64,000 nucleotides of DNA from Blastocatellia bacterium AA13 (GTDB lineage: Bacteria; Acidobacteriota; Blastocatellia; UBA7656): positions 72,262 through 136,261 of the forward strand of contig QHVH01000021.1 in the NCBI GenBank assembly GCA_003222245.1, in the 5' to 3' direction. The position numbers were made by a program, and so were the translations under genes. Below are positions 9,176 through 16,959 of this stretch, in pieces. The notes under the pieces were generated by a model. It saw only the letters and a program-made list of their open reading frames with translations, was not told the DNA's origin and ran no database searches. The stretch's first letter is position 1, and each line of letters starts with the position of its first letter.

Positions 9176-9973
9176 ATGTCAGTTGACCGGCACCGGGAAC
9201 CAGCCAACGCATCTGCCCGTCAAAATCTGGACATTCCTGCTCCCCTCCAGAAGAGCCAGAGCTACCTGCCTCCGGTTACACCCACAAAACCATCGAACGG
9301 CTCCAGCCATATAGCGGAAGAGCTCATTGGAGAAGTACCCTCTGATCTTGCCGCGGCCGCCGTATCCACCTTGTCGCCGGAAGAGGAGACGCAGCGGTTT
9401 TTCGATGTAGTCATCGGAGAATTGTCCGCGCTGCGAACCCGCGCTGAGATTGACGCGATCGAAAGAGCTGCCGACCTCATTCTCGAGTGCGAAGTCCAGG
9501 GCGGACGTGTTCACGTCACCGGAGTGGGAAAATCCGAATATGTCGCGCGGTATATCGCTTCTCTGTTGTCCTCCACCGGAACGCCCTCTTATTTCCTTCA
9601 CGCGACCGAATGCGTTCACGGATCGGCCGGGCAGCTTTGCAAGTGCGATGTGGCAATCGCCATCTCGAACAGCGGAACGACTCCGGAATTAATCAGCACG
9701 GTGGAAGCGCTCAAGGAATTGAACATTCGCATAATAGGGGTTTCCGGAGCCCGCGAATCCTCGCTTGCCAGCTCTTCCGATGTATTCCTGTATGCCGGGG
9801 TCGATAACGAAGGCGGCAGCTTGAACCTCGCGCCTCGCGCCAGCATCCTCGCGGAGAGCTACGTCCTATGTGCGTTATCGGTGGCGCTGGAGGCTCGAAA
9901 GGGCCTCACGCGTGAGCAGTACGCACGGTGGCATCCCGGCGGCGTTCTCGGCAAACTCGCTCGCGGCGACTAG
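9176..9973 (+). CDS. SIS-domain protein, KpsF/GutQ (arabinose-5-phosphate isomerase) type without CBS domains
   Basis: This is a 265-residue protein. Residues near 60-265 match the sugar-isomerase fold of D-arabinose-5-phosphate isomerases, which make the precursor of Kdo for lipopolysaccharide: VTGVGKSEYVARYIASLLSS, STGTPSYF, the sugar-phosphate loop ISNSGTTPEL, and the C-terminal HPGGVLGKLARGD. The first ~60 residues are a low-conservation extension. KpsF/GutQ enzymes usually continue into two CBS domains, but this frame stops right after the HPGG motif. ECVHG replaces the usual EASHG-like segment. An AGGGGAAG site supports the ATG. The next gene is an envelope-lipid acyltransferase and lpxA lies just beyond, which fits a Kdo or lipid A role. 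Another sugar phosphate as substrate cannot be excluded. Confidence 0.82.
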   Translation: MSVDRHREPANASARQNLDIPAPLQKSQSYLPPVTPTKPSNGSSHIAEELIGEVPSDLAAAAVSTLSPEEETQRFFDVVIGELSALRTRAEIDAIERAADLILECEVQGGRVHVTGVGKSEYVARYIASLLSSTGTPSYFLHATECVHGSAGQLCKCDVAIAISNSGTTPELISTVEALKELNIRIIGVSGARESSLASSSDVFLYAGVDNEGGSLNLAPRASILAESYVLCALSVALEARKGLTREQYARWHPGGVLGKLARGD

Positions 9974-10039
9974 CCAATCCGAGCCTGCCCAAGGCCGTGT
10001 GAAAGAATTACGTCCGATTGCCGATGGCTTCCAGTTTCG

Positions 10040-10831
10040 ATGGCGAAAGAACAAGAATCAGTAGCGCGGCGCCGGCGCAATTCCTTTCAGCCAGAACAAT
10101 CCAGGGAAAGAAAACATTACGATGAGGCGGCTGTAAAGCGCCGCGCATACCGTTTTAGCGATCTGGCTCAGTATTCTCTCAGGGACAGATGCGTCATTCG
10201 CGCCATGGATCTGCTTCTGTTCGGGCTGATCAATCTCATCTGCTTGACCGTCAGATGGGAAGTCCGCGGGATGGAGCACCTGACCGCCATCCATGAATCG
10301 GGACATCGAGCGATCTTCACGTTCTGGCACGCCTGCATATTTAGCGCTGCCTGGCTTTGGAGAAAGCGCGGAATAGTCGTGATGTCGAGCAAGAGCCGCG
10401 ATGCTGAATACACCTCGCGAGTGATCAGGCGTTTCGGCTATGGCGCTGCCAGAGGTTCCTCGACTCGAGGAGCCGGACGCGCCCTCGCCGAAATGGCTGA
10501 GAGCCTGGCTTGCGGCATCGATGCGGCCTTTACGATCGACGGACCGCGAGGCCCCGCGTATGTCGCAAAAACCGGAGCCGTCACGCTTGCCAGGCACACC
10601 GGTCAGGCGATCCTTCCGTTTCACATCAGCTCGAAACGGCGTCTGGAATTGCGAACCTGGGATCGACAACAGATACCGGCTCTTTTTACAAAAGCGATCG
10701 CATTAATAGGCGAACCGATTTATGTGCCGCGAGAAGCAAGCGAGGACGAGATTCGATCCACGCAGGAGGCCCTTCAAATAACGCTGGATCGGCTTCGGTG
10801 TGAGGCCGAGGATTGGCGACGGAGCCGTTAG
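10040..10831 (+). CDS. DUF374 lysophospholipid acyltransferase-like protein
   Basis: This 263-residue protein belongs to the DUF374 branch of the glycerolipid/lipid A acyltransferase superfamily. A basic N-terminus (about 55 residues) is followed by a hydrophobic stretch (LLLFGLINLICLTV). Next comes FWHACIF near residues 95-101, the position of the catalytic His in related enzymes, and then TIDGPRGPAYVAKTGAV near 165-180, the family hallmark. It probably acts at the inner membrane on a lipid A-like or phospholipid acceptor; the substrate is unknown. It starts 66 bp after the SIS gene in the same direction, and its last four bases overlap the 3' end of the opposing lpxA gene. Confidence 0.85.
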   Translation: MAKEQESVARRRRNSFQPEQSRERKHYDEAAVKRRAYRFSDLAQYSLRDRCVIRAMDLLLFGLINLICLTVRWEVRGMEHLTAIHESGHRAIFTFWHACIFSAAWLWRKRGIVVMSSKSRDAEYTSRVIRRFGYGAARGSSTRGAGRALAEMAESLACGIDAAFTIDGPRGPAYVAKTGAVTLARHTGQAILPFHISSKRRLELRTWDRQQIPALFTKAIALIGEPIYVPREASEDEIRSTQEALQITLDRLRCEAEDWRRSR

Positions 10832-11592
10832 CGGCAGAATCCTCGCTTCGACGAACTGACAAAATCGATCAGTTCATCAACCAGCGTGTCCTTGAGTTCC
10901 TTCATCAGATCAACGGCGTTCTCCAGAGAGAGACTGGATCGTAACAGGATACGATATGCCTTCTTTAGGCCCTGGATACTGCTCGATGTGCAGCCTGCTC
11001 GCCGGAGACCTACTATATTCAGCCCGCTTGCGCGGCCCGGCGCCCCGTCCGTAATCACAAAGGGCAAGCAGTCCTGCACTATTTTCGAATTGCCGCCGAT
11101 CATCGCCAGCCGGCCGATACGAGTAAATTGATGGACGACGACTCCGCCGGAGATGAAGCTCGCATCGGCGACGTCGACATAGCCCGCGAGTGCGACATTG
11201 TTTGCGATGATCACGCGATCGCCCAGCCGGCAATTATGAGCTACGTGGGCGCCTGCCATTATTAAGCAGTCCGATCCAACGACGGTTTCCGAGCCGGGCT
11301 GGGCCCCGCGATGCATTGTGACATTTTCTCGGATCCGGTTTCGCGATCCGATTCGCAGAAAGCTCTCGCATTCAGAGTAGCCGAGGTCCTGCGGCTCGCC
11401 CCCAAGAATCACGCCTTCATAAACAGTGTTGTCCGAATCCAAAGTTGAAAAGCGCTTGATGCATGAATGCGATCGAATCTCCGTTCTATCGCCAATTCGC
11501 ACGTCGGACTCGACGACTGCATAGGGTCCAATTCTCGCCGACGAAGCTATTATAGCGGCCGGATCTACTAAGGCAGTATCGTGTTTATTCAT
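10828..11592 (-). CDS. lpxA: Acyl-ACP--UDP-N-acetylglucosamine O-acyltransferase
   Basis: This enzyme catalyses the first step of lipid A synthesis, moving a 3-hydroxyacyl chain from ACP to UDP-GlcNAc in the cytoplasm. The 254 residues (E. coli has 262) show the left-handed beta-helix hexapeptide pattern (IGPYAVV, VRIGDRT), then GGEPQDLGYS, RENVTMHRGA and HVAHNC. His119 corresponds to the catalytic His125 of E. coli. The C-terminal helical part (GLKKAYRILLRS) is present. Its ATG overlaps the stop region of the upstream histidine kinase by eight bases, so translation is likely coupled. The usual partners fabZ, lpxD and lpxB are not adjacent. Confidence 0.92.
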   Translation of the reverse strand: MNKHDTALVDPAAIIASSARIGPYAVVESDVRIGDRTEIRSHSCIKRFSTLDSDNTVYEGVILGGEPQDLGYSECESFLRIGSRNRIRENVTMHRGAQPGSETVVGSDCLIMAGAHVAHNCRLGDRVIIANNVALAGYVDVADASFISGGVVVHQFTRIGRLAMIGGNSKIVQDCLPFVITDGAPGRASGLNIVGLRRAGCTSSSIQGLKKAYRILLRSSLSLENAVDLMKELKDTLVDELIDFVSSSKRGFCR

Positions 11593-13816
11593 CGCCTTCG
11601 CTCCGCGGAATCGGCATTCTGATTTTGAACATAGCGCCTGAACCCTCAGCCGCCGGGCTCACAAGCTCGACCGTGCCCCCAAGTTCCGCGACTCTGCGCT
11701 GTACTATTGACAGGCCGAGTCCCGTGCCTCGCGGCTTGGTCGTAAAGAACGGCTCAAATACGCGGGTCTGATCCGAGAGCGCGATACCCGGCCCCGTGTC
11801 GGTCACCGAAATATTTAACCAAGAGCGTCCGAGTGCGTGCGATGTTGACTTACCGCCGCCGCGAGAGGTCTCGATTCGAGATGGTGTCGCGTGACTCGTC
11901 ACGAGATTATCGGGAGAATATTGCTTTTCGATTGAAGCCTGTACCGTAACCGTACCGCCTCCGGGCGCAGCCTGCAGAGCGTTCAGTATCAAATTGCTCA
12001 ACACCTCTCGCAGTGCCGCTGATTGCGAGACTCGAATCGCTTCAAGACCGGTGATGCTCGCCACCAGTTTGATCCGGCGGTCGACGGCTTCCGGTCTCGT
12101 CAGTTCGATTACGCTATCCACAATTTCCTGAATATTTGTCGGCTGACGGGCGTTCTCGATCCGTGATGGTCGAGAGAATGAAAGCAACTGCGAAACGGTA
12201 TGATTCAAGCGGTCAATCTCGCCGACTATCAACTGCAAATCCCGGTCATAGCCGCTCAGCGCCTTGTCCTCGCGCATAACCTGCGTGATGAGCTTGATCG
12301 ATGAAAGCGGATTTTTGACTTCATGCGCGATTGTCGCGGCGAGTTGTCCAAGCGCGGCAAACCGCTCGCGGCCGGCTAGCTCGCGCTCGAGCCTTACTTT
12401 TTCTTCGACAAGCAAACATCCCTCGAGTTCTATGGCGACCTGACCCGCAAGCACCTCGAGCACTGCACGCTTCTCTGAAGTCAGCGTGCGAGGCTCAGCC
12501 GTTACCAGCATCAGGCCGATTGATCTGTCATCTCGGTTCAATGCGTATGCGATAGTCGCGTCCGATTCCGCCAGCGCCCGATCGTCTTCGAGGATGTCGG
12601 TTTGCGTCCGCGCCATCTCCGCGGCGAGTCTTTCAACCGGACCATCAATACTGGAGCCGTCCGTTCGAACTATCCGGACTCGATCCAGATCAAGACCCGT
12701 TCTGATGATCTCCTCGCTGTACCTGATCAGGGATTCGATCTCGCCAAATCCGGCCGCGCCTTGAGAGACCTGGCGAACCACCGCGCGATAAACACCGATC
12801 TCTCTCGAAAACAGCCGGCGAACCGTTCGATCGATGAGGCGGACCGCCGGACCCGCAAGAGCCGTCATGCCGAGGATCAAGATCGCTTCGATAACGGCCG
12901 GTTTGATTTCGTAGGAGTCGACCAGGAATTGATCCAGCCGCCTGATCCCGTATGTATAGACGGTTATGAATATGACTGCGAATGCCGCGTAGACCAGACT
13001 GCCTTTTATAACAAGCTCGTAGAGATTGTAGCGGTATATGTAATACGCGATGGTGAAAGTAGGCAGCAGCGAAAAGAGTATATATGGCAGCCACAAAATG
13101 TCGGTCGGACCCGATCCGCGCAATCCGACGACTACGAACTGAAATGCTCCGATCACAAAGAGCATGATCGACAGCAGGCTGAAAAACCGACGCTCGCTTT
13201 CCGCCGAAGCGTATAGGCGATCTTTCATTCTCCAGTCTATGATCGCCGAAGCCCAGAACGCGATGATCTGCCATATCGAATAGGGAAGGAGGAACCATCG
13301 GAGCTTCAGAAAATAGTCCTGATACGCGCCGGTGTTGATCGCCAGGATCGTGTAGGGCAGGAACATCATCGGCAGGTAGCAGGCGATTCCAGCCAAAGCC
13401 GCCGCCCTGCGCGACAGGGTTCGGTACCCGTCCAGCCAACTCCAAAATGCAATATGACTCTGTAAGAGCGCGGACGGAAAGAGCGCAACGCCAAGCACGG
13501 TGATGGTTTCCCAGATCCTCAGCCATTCAGTTCCACGTCCCGGATCGCCCCGGATCAACTCCTGGAGCGTCTTCAGGAGGTTGCCCAAAAACCATGCGCC
13601 GAGACACAAACCCAGCATTACGAATGTGCGCTCGCTTGGGGTGAGCGCGTGCTTTCCAATCGCGGTCGCGGGTTTTTGCTGAGCGTTGCTTCGTTCCGAA
13701 TGGCGAAGCTGAGACGCGCCATACCTGCGGCGGCTCCAAATCAACCATGCGATATAAAAGTGAAGGAAGGCCCCAGTCGAGAAGCCTACAAGCTTGAGGA
13801 TGTCAATGAACGACAT
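11585..13816 (-). CDS. Membrane sensor histidine kinase
   Basis: This is a 743-residue kinase. The N-terminal ~320 residues hold about eight hydrophobic segments, a large multi-pass sensor module. A GAF-like region (near 330-470) follows, then a HisKA dimerisation domain with phospho-acceptor His498 in AHEVKNPLSS, and an ATPase domain. Its N box (NLILNALQAA near 611-620), G1 (DTGPGI near 676-681), F box (FEPFFTTK) and G2 (GTGLGLSI) are all intact. An insertion of ~35 residues (near 633-667) sits between N and G1. No response regulator lies next to it, so the partner is elsewhere. The ligand is unknown. The stop codon overlaps the lpxA start (ATGAATAA), placing the lipid A gene in its transcription unit. 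Confidence 0.92.
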   Translation of the reverse strand: MSFIDILKLVGFSTGAFLHFYIAWLIWSRRRYGASQLRHSERSNAQQKPATAIGKHALTPSERTFVMLGLCLGAWFLGNLLKTLQELIRGDPGRGTEWLRIWETITVLGVALFPSALLQSHIAFWSWLDGYRTLSRRAAALAGIACYLPMMFLPYTILAINTGAYQDYFLKLRWFLLPYSIWQIIAFWASAIIDWRMKDRLYASAESERRFFSLLSIMLFVIGAFQFVVVGLRGSGPTDILWLPYILFSLLPTFTIAYYIYRYNLYELVIKGSLVYAAFAVIFITVYTYGIRRLDQFLVDSYEIKPAVIEAILILGMTALAGPAVRLIDRTVRRLFSREIGVYRAVVRQVSQGAAGFGEIESLIRYSEEIIRTGLDLDRVRIVRTDGSSIDGPVERLAAEMARTQTDILEDDRALAESDATIAYALNRDDRSIGLMLVTAEPRTLTSEKRAVLEVLAGQVAIELEGCLLVEEKVRLERELAGRERFAALGQLAATIAHEVKNPLSSIKLITQVMREDKALSGYDRDLQLIVGEIDRLNHTVSQLLSFSRPSRIENARQPTNIQEIVDSVIELTRPEAVDRRIKLVASITGLEAIRVSQSAALREVLSNLILNALQAAPGGGTVTVQASIEKQYSPDNLVTSHATPSRIETSRGGGKSTSHALGRSWLNISVTDTGPGIALSDQTRVFEPFFTTKPRGTGLGLSIVQRRVAELGGTVELVSPAAEGSGAMFKIRMPIPRSEGDE

Positions 13817-13857
13817 AGCGGGGAAGGTATTTGCTGATAAGCGAAATGTTCACCGGC

Positions 13858-14112
13858 GCGCCTTCGTCGCAGGGCGACGACTGAATCCAGCCCAGTCATT
13901 TCAACGCCGTGGACCCCTCGCAACGATTCCGTCCTCGTGATTTCCGCCCTTCGTCGCCGAGCGACGACCGAATCTAGCCCAGGCATTTCAACGCCGTGGA
14001 CCCCTCGCAACGATTCCGTCCTCGTGATTTCGCCCTTCGTCGCGGAGCGACGACTGAATCTAGCCCAGCGTTTCAACGCTGGGGACCCCGCCCGATGATT
14101 TCGTCCTCGCCG
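13858..14112. repeat. Three tandem copies of an ~86 bp hairpin-rich intergenic repeat
   Basis: Units begin near 13858, 13945 and 14031 and follow an 86-87 bp period. The first two copies are almost identical; the third drifts at its right end. Each unit carries an imperfect or perfect hairpin around CTTCGTCGC..GCGACGA (in copy 3, CGTCGC-GGA-GCGACG at 14039-14053). A second hairpin is best seen in copy 3 as CCCAGCG-TTTCAA-CGCTGGG (14064-14083). The block fills the gap between the histidine kinase start and the gamma-glutamyltransferase stop. A leftward open frame runs through it (repeated SLRGVHGVEM peptides), but this is repeat read-through, not a gene. REP-like mobile intergenic element is the best interpretation. 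Confidence 0.85.
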
Positions 14113-14115
14113 CTC

Positions 14116-16011
14116 TCACCACGCGATGGCATATCTGCCGCGTCTCGGATCGGCTCCTGCTTCAATCACGCCTGAATACGAGTTGAACATTATCACCGTC
14201 GGCGCTGAAGGGTTCCCCCAGGCTGTGTGCATAGTTATCTTGTGACCTCGCGATCCAAGAGCGCTCGCCGCCGTCTGAGGAATCCGGTCCTCCAGATTGA
14301 GAATTCCCGGGTTGAAGCGATGATCGTCGAACGAGCTCACCATGTGGAGCGTTTCAAACCGCGGAGCTTCAACTGCTTCCTGAACGTTCATTCCAAACTC
14401 GATGATATTCAAAAAAACCTGAGTCAGCGCTTGATCCTGATTGTCACCGCCCGGCGTCGAGAGAACGAAGAGCGGCTTGCCGTCCTTCATCACCAGCGTC
14501 GGAGACAGCGTCACCCTGGGTCGCTTGCCGGGCTGCAGCATGTTGGGATGGCCTTCAGTCAGTACAAAGGACTGCATTCGCTGACCCATCATCACACCCG
14601 TGTCGCCCGCAACTACCGCCGGCAGCCATGCTCCTGACGGAGTAGCGCTGAAAAGGTTTCCATCTTTATCTACTACGTTGACGCAGGTCGTGTCGTGAGC
14701 TCGCTCGGCCTCGGGCACCGTTGAAGGCCCGGTCAGCAGCGATTGCGTTCCGGTTGAATGAATTGGATTGCCCGCGGCCGGATCGCCGGGCCGTTGCTCC
14801 TGTGAAGCCGAGTTCGAATCGATCAACGTACGTCGCAGCGCGGCATATTCCTTGGAAAGCAGTTCGTGACCCGGCACTTTGCTGAACGCGGGATCTCCGT
14901 AGTAGCGATCCCGGTCGGCGAAGGCCAGTTTCATCGATTCAACCAGCGTGTGAATGTAATCCGCCGAGTTGTGCCCCATCTTGCGCAGGTCAAAGCCCTC
15001 GAGAATATTCAGGGTCTGGAGCATCACCGGGCCCTGTGCGAAAAACCCGGTCTTATATACTTCGTAGCCGCGATAGCTGACCCCGGTCGGCTCCTCGACG
15101 CCGGCATGGAATTTCGCGAAGTCGCCGGCCCTGAGCAAGCCGCCGTTTGCTTCCGAAAAGTCCGATATGCGTTTCGCGATCGGACCTTTGTAGAAATAAT
15201 CGCGAGCCGCCATCAAGGCTTCGTGCCTGCCCTTCGATTGCGACTTGTGTTCGACGGCTGCGATCTCGCGAAGCGTTCGAGCCAGGTCAGGTTGAGTAAA
15301 CACATCTCCGACCTTTGGAACCCGCATTGGGCGAGTCGAGTCGTTTGCTTGCAGAAAGAGCTTTGCGCTGGTGGGCCATCGTTCGAGTAGCGATCTTGTT
15401 TTTTCGATATAGGAGACTCGAACTTCGTCCAGAGGAAACCCGTCCGCCAATTCGATTGCGGGCGCCATCACTTCACCAAGCGATTTCGTTCCGAATTTAT
15501 CTAGAGCGGAGACGACGGCGTCGAGCACCCCGGGCACCGTAGCGGGAAGAATTCCGGAAGAGGGAATGGCTCCCGGCCGCGAGCCGCCCGCGGATATTGA
15601 AACGTATTCGGGCGAACCTCGGTAGACGGGCCCTGCTTCAGTCTCGCCTCTCTTGGCGCGATCGAGGAAGAATTGACGAGTCGCGAGCTGGGGCGCTATG
15701 CCCTGCCCGTTGACAACGAAAACGGCTCCCGATGCCGGTTTGATGAGAATAGGAACCTCGCCTCCGAATGAGAAGTGAGAGAACTCTATGACCGAGGCCG
15801 CCAGTACCGCGGCGCAGCCGGCGTCCACGGCATTGCCGCCCTGTTGCAGCAGCCGCATTCCTGCTTCGGCCGAAAGCGGAGTTCCGGCCGCGACCGCACC
15901 CCTGCGGCCGCGAACTACCGGCCTGAACGTATCGGCCGCGGGCGCGAGGCTCGCCGGGATGATGATGGCTCCAAAGACGCCTATAGCCATGAGTTTTTGA
16001 AGAGTTCTCAT
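14116..16011 (-). CDS. Gamma-glutamyltransferase family protein, exported
   Basis: Gamma-glutamyltransferases cleave or transfer the gamma-glutamyl group of glutathione and related peptides. They mature by self-cleavage just before a Thr nucleophile. With the ATG at 16011, which has a strong AGGAGG five bases away, the protein has 631 residues. The longer frame to 16077 is rejected. The signal peptide (MRTLQKLMAIGVFGAIII..LAPA) points to the periplasm. The large-subunit motif GGNAVDAGCAA is present, and the processing site is HDTTCVNVVDKDGN, with Thr441 as predicted nucleophile. STPGGDNQDQ matches the oxyanion/Gly-Gly loop. The Thr is followed by TC where many homologues have TH. Hydrolase versus transferase preference cannot be read from sequence. 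Confidence 0.9.
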   Translation of the reverse strand: MRTLQKLMAIGVFGAIIIPASLAPAADTFRPVVRGRRGAVAAGTPLSAEAGMRLLQQGGNAVDAGCAAVLAASVIEFSHFSFGGEVPILIKPASGAVFVVNGQGIAPQLATRQFFLDRAKRGETEAGPVYRGSPEYVSISAGGSRPGAIPSSGILPATVPGVLDAVVSALDKFGTKSLGEVMAPAIELADGFPLDEVRVSYIEKTRSLLERWPTSAKLFLQANDSTRPMRVPKVGDVFTQPDLARTLREIAAVEHKSQSKGRHEALMAARDYFYKGPIAKRISDFSEANGGLLRAGDFAKFHAGVEEPTGVSYRGYEVYKTGFFAQGPVMLQTLNILEGFDLRKMGHNSADYIHTLVESMKLAFADRDRYYGDPAFSKVPGHELLSKEYAALRRTLIDSNSASQEQRPGDPAAGNPIHSTGTQSLLTGPSTVPEAERAHDTTCVNVVDKDGNLFSATPSGAWLPAVVAGDTGVMMGQRMQSFVLTEGHPNMLQPGKRPRVTLSPTLVMKDGKPLFVLSTPGGDNQDQALTQVFLNIIEFGMNVQEAVEAPRFETLHMVSSFDDHRFNPGILNLEDRIPQTAASALGSRGHKITMHTAWGNPSAPTVIMFNSYSGVIEAGADPRRGRYAIAW

Positions 16012-16082
16012 TGTTGCCTCCTGTTCAGCGAGCTTTTTGTTAACCCGAAGTTTCCGACTTTGATTATGGCTTGTCAATGAAA

Positions 16083-16108
16083 GCGGTCAGCGGTGAGGTG
16101 ACCGCTGA
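16083..16108. repeat. Inverted repeat in the GGT / DUF2911 divergent gap
   Basis: TCAGCGGT (16087-16094) pairs with ACCGCTGA (16101-16108) across a six-base loop, and an overlapping GCGGTCA/TGACCGC pairing is also possible. It resembles the CGCTGA-type repeats seen at 31690-31767 and in the nuo gaps. It could also be an operator for the divergent pair. Confidence 0.4.
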
Positions 16109-16226
16109 TCTCCTTGCGCGAATGCTGATCAGTCAAGATACTACTAGCTGATGCTCGCAACGTGGGTGGTACCAATCCGGCGAGACTCAAATCGACTTAC
16201 CTAAATCGAAGGGGGATTGAATTCGT

Positions 16227-16733
16227 ATGAAGTTGCGAAAGATTGCATTGTGCTTGCTCGTCCTTTCAATGGCGGTCCCGCTATACGCGCAGGGAGACAG
16301 AGGAACCGCGGAGGCAACTATAAAAGGGAAGAAGATCACGATTACTTACGGCCGCCCAAGTCTCAAGGGCCGCGATATTTTCTCTTTGGCTAGCATCGGA
16401 ACAATATGGCGGCTTGGCATGAATCAGGCAACCGAGATCACCACTACTGGAACACTTGTTTTCGGAGGAAAGAGACTGGCTCCGGGCAAGTACTCGCTGT
16501 GGGCAAAGAAGACCGGAGAAGATTCCTGGGCTCTGCTGTTTCATCCCAAGACCGGCATCTGGGGCGCTCCTGAACTAAAAGAAGGGTTCGTGGCGGAGAC
16601 GCCGTTGAAGCTCGAGAAGGTCAATGACTCGGAGGAGACGCTGACTATCACTCTCGCCGATACCAAAGGCAAAGCCGGGATAAGAATCCACTGGGGGAAC
16701 GGCGTTCTGGTTGGATGGTTCGACATCCAATAA
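16227..16733 (+). CDS. DUF2911 domain protein, exported
   Basis: This 168-residue protein has a signal peptide (MKLRKIALCLLVLSMAVPLYAQ). The rest matches DUF2911: ITITYGRPSLKGRDIF, IWRLGMNQATEITTTGTLVFGGKRLAPGKYSLW split over residues 50-90, and the closing IHWGNGVLVGWFDIQ. The fold is probably a small beta sandwich. No biochemical role is established; it is common in Acidobacteria and Bacteroidetes. A G-rich AGGGGGA lies about 11 bases before the ATG. The gene stands alone, diverging from the gamma-glutamyltransferase and converging on the kinase. Confidence 0.88.
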   Translation: MKLRKIALCLLVLSMAVPLYAQGDRGTAEATIKGKKITITYGRPSLKGRDIFSLASIGTIWRLGMNQATEITTTGTLVFGGKRLAPGKYSLWAKKTGEDSWALLFHPKTGIWGAPELKEGFVAETPLKLEKVNDSEETLTITLADTKGKAGIRIHWGNGVLVGWFDIQ

Positions 16734-16788
16734 ATGCTCTACAGACTTGATGAATACGTATTAGGATTCTGACTCGTCTCAGGTGCGG

Positions 16789-16885
16789 GCATCCGCGCCC
16801 GCTCCTGTTGATTCATCGCTCTAAAAATTTAATGAAGCGTAAAGCGCAACAGGGGCGGGCATCCTTGAAATATGGATGCCCGCCC
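16789..16885. terminator. Convergent-gene hairpin with alternative pairings
   Basis: GGGCGGGCATCC (16853-16864) pairs perfectly with GGATGCCCGCCC (16874-16885) over nine bases. Upstream, GCCCGCTCCTGTTG (near 16797-16810) can instead pair, with one mismatch, to CAACAGGGGCGGGC (near 16847-16860). A third small stem lies in GCGGGC-ATCCGC-GCCCGC. The element sits between the convergent DUF2911 and kinase genes, so it probably blocks read-through both ways. No clear T-run follows. Confidence 0.55.
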
Positions 16886-16959
16886 TTATGTTGATGCTGA
16901 GTTGATGCTGAATGGAGTTGTTGTATTCGAAGTGCCGGTTATTACCGCGCTCTTTCTCA

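Noticed and set aside
13786-14076. Leftward 96-codon frame with repeated SLRGVHGVEM peptides
   Set aside because: It is read-through of the tandem 86-bp repeat and overlaps the histidine kinase start.
13858-14112. CRISPR array
   Set aside because: Only three adjoining units without distinct spacers; the unit is a tandem repeat with internal hairpins.
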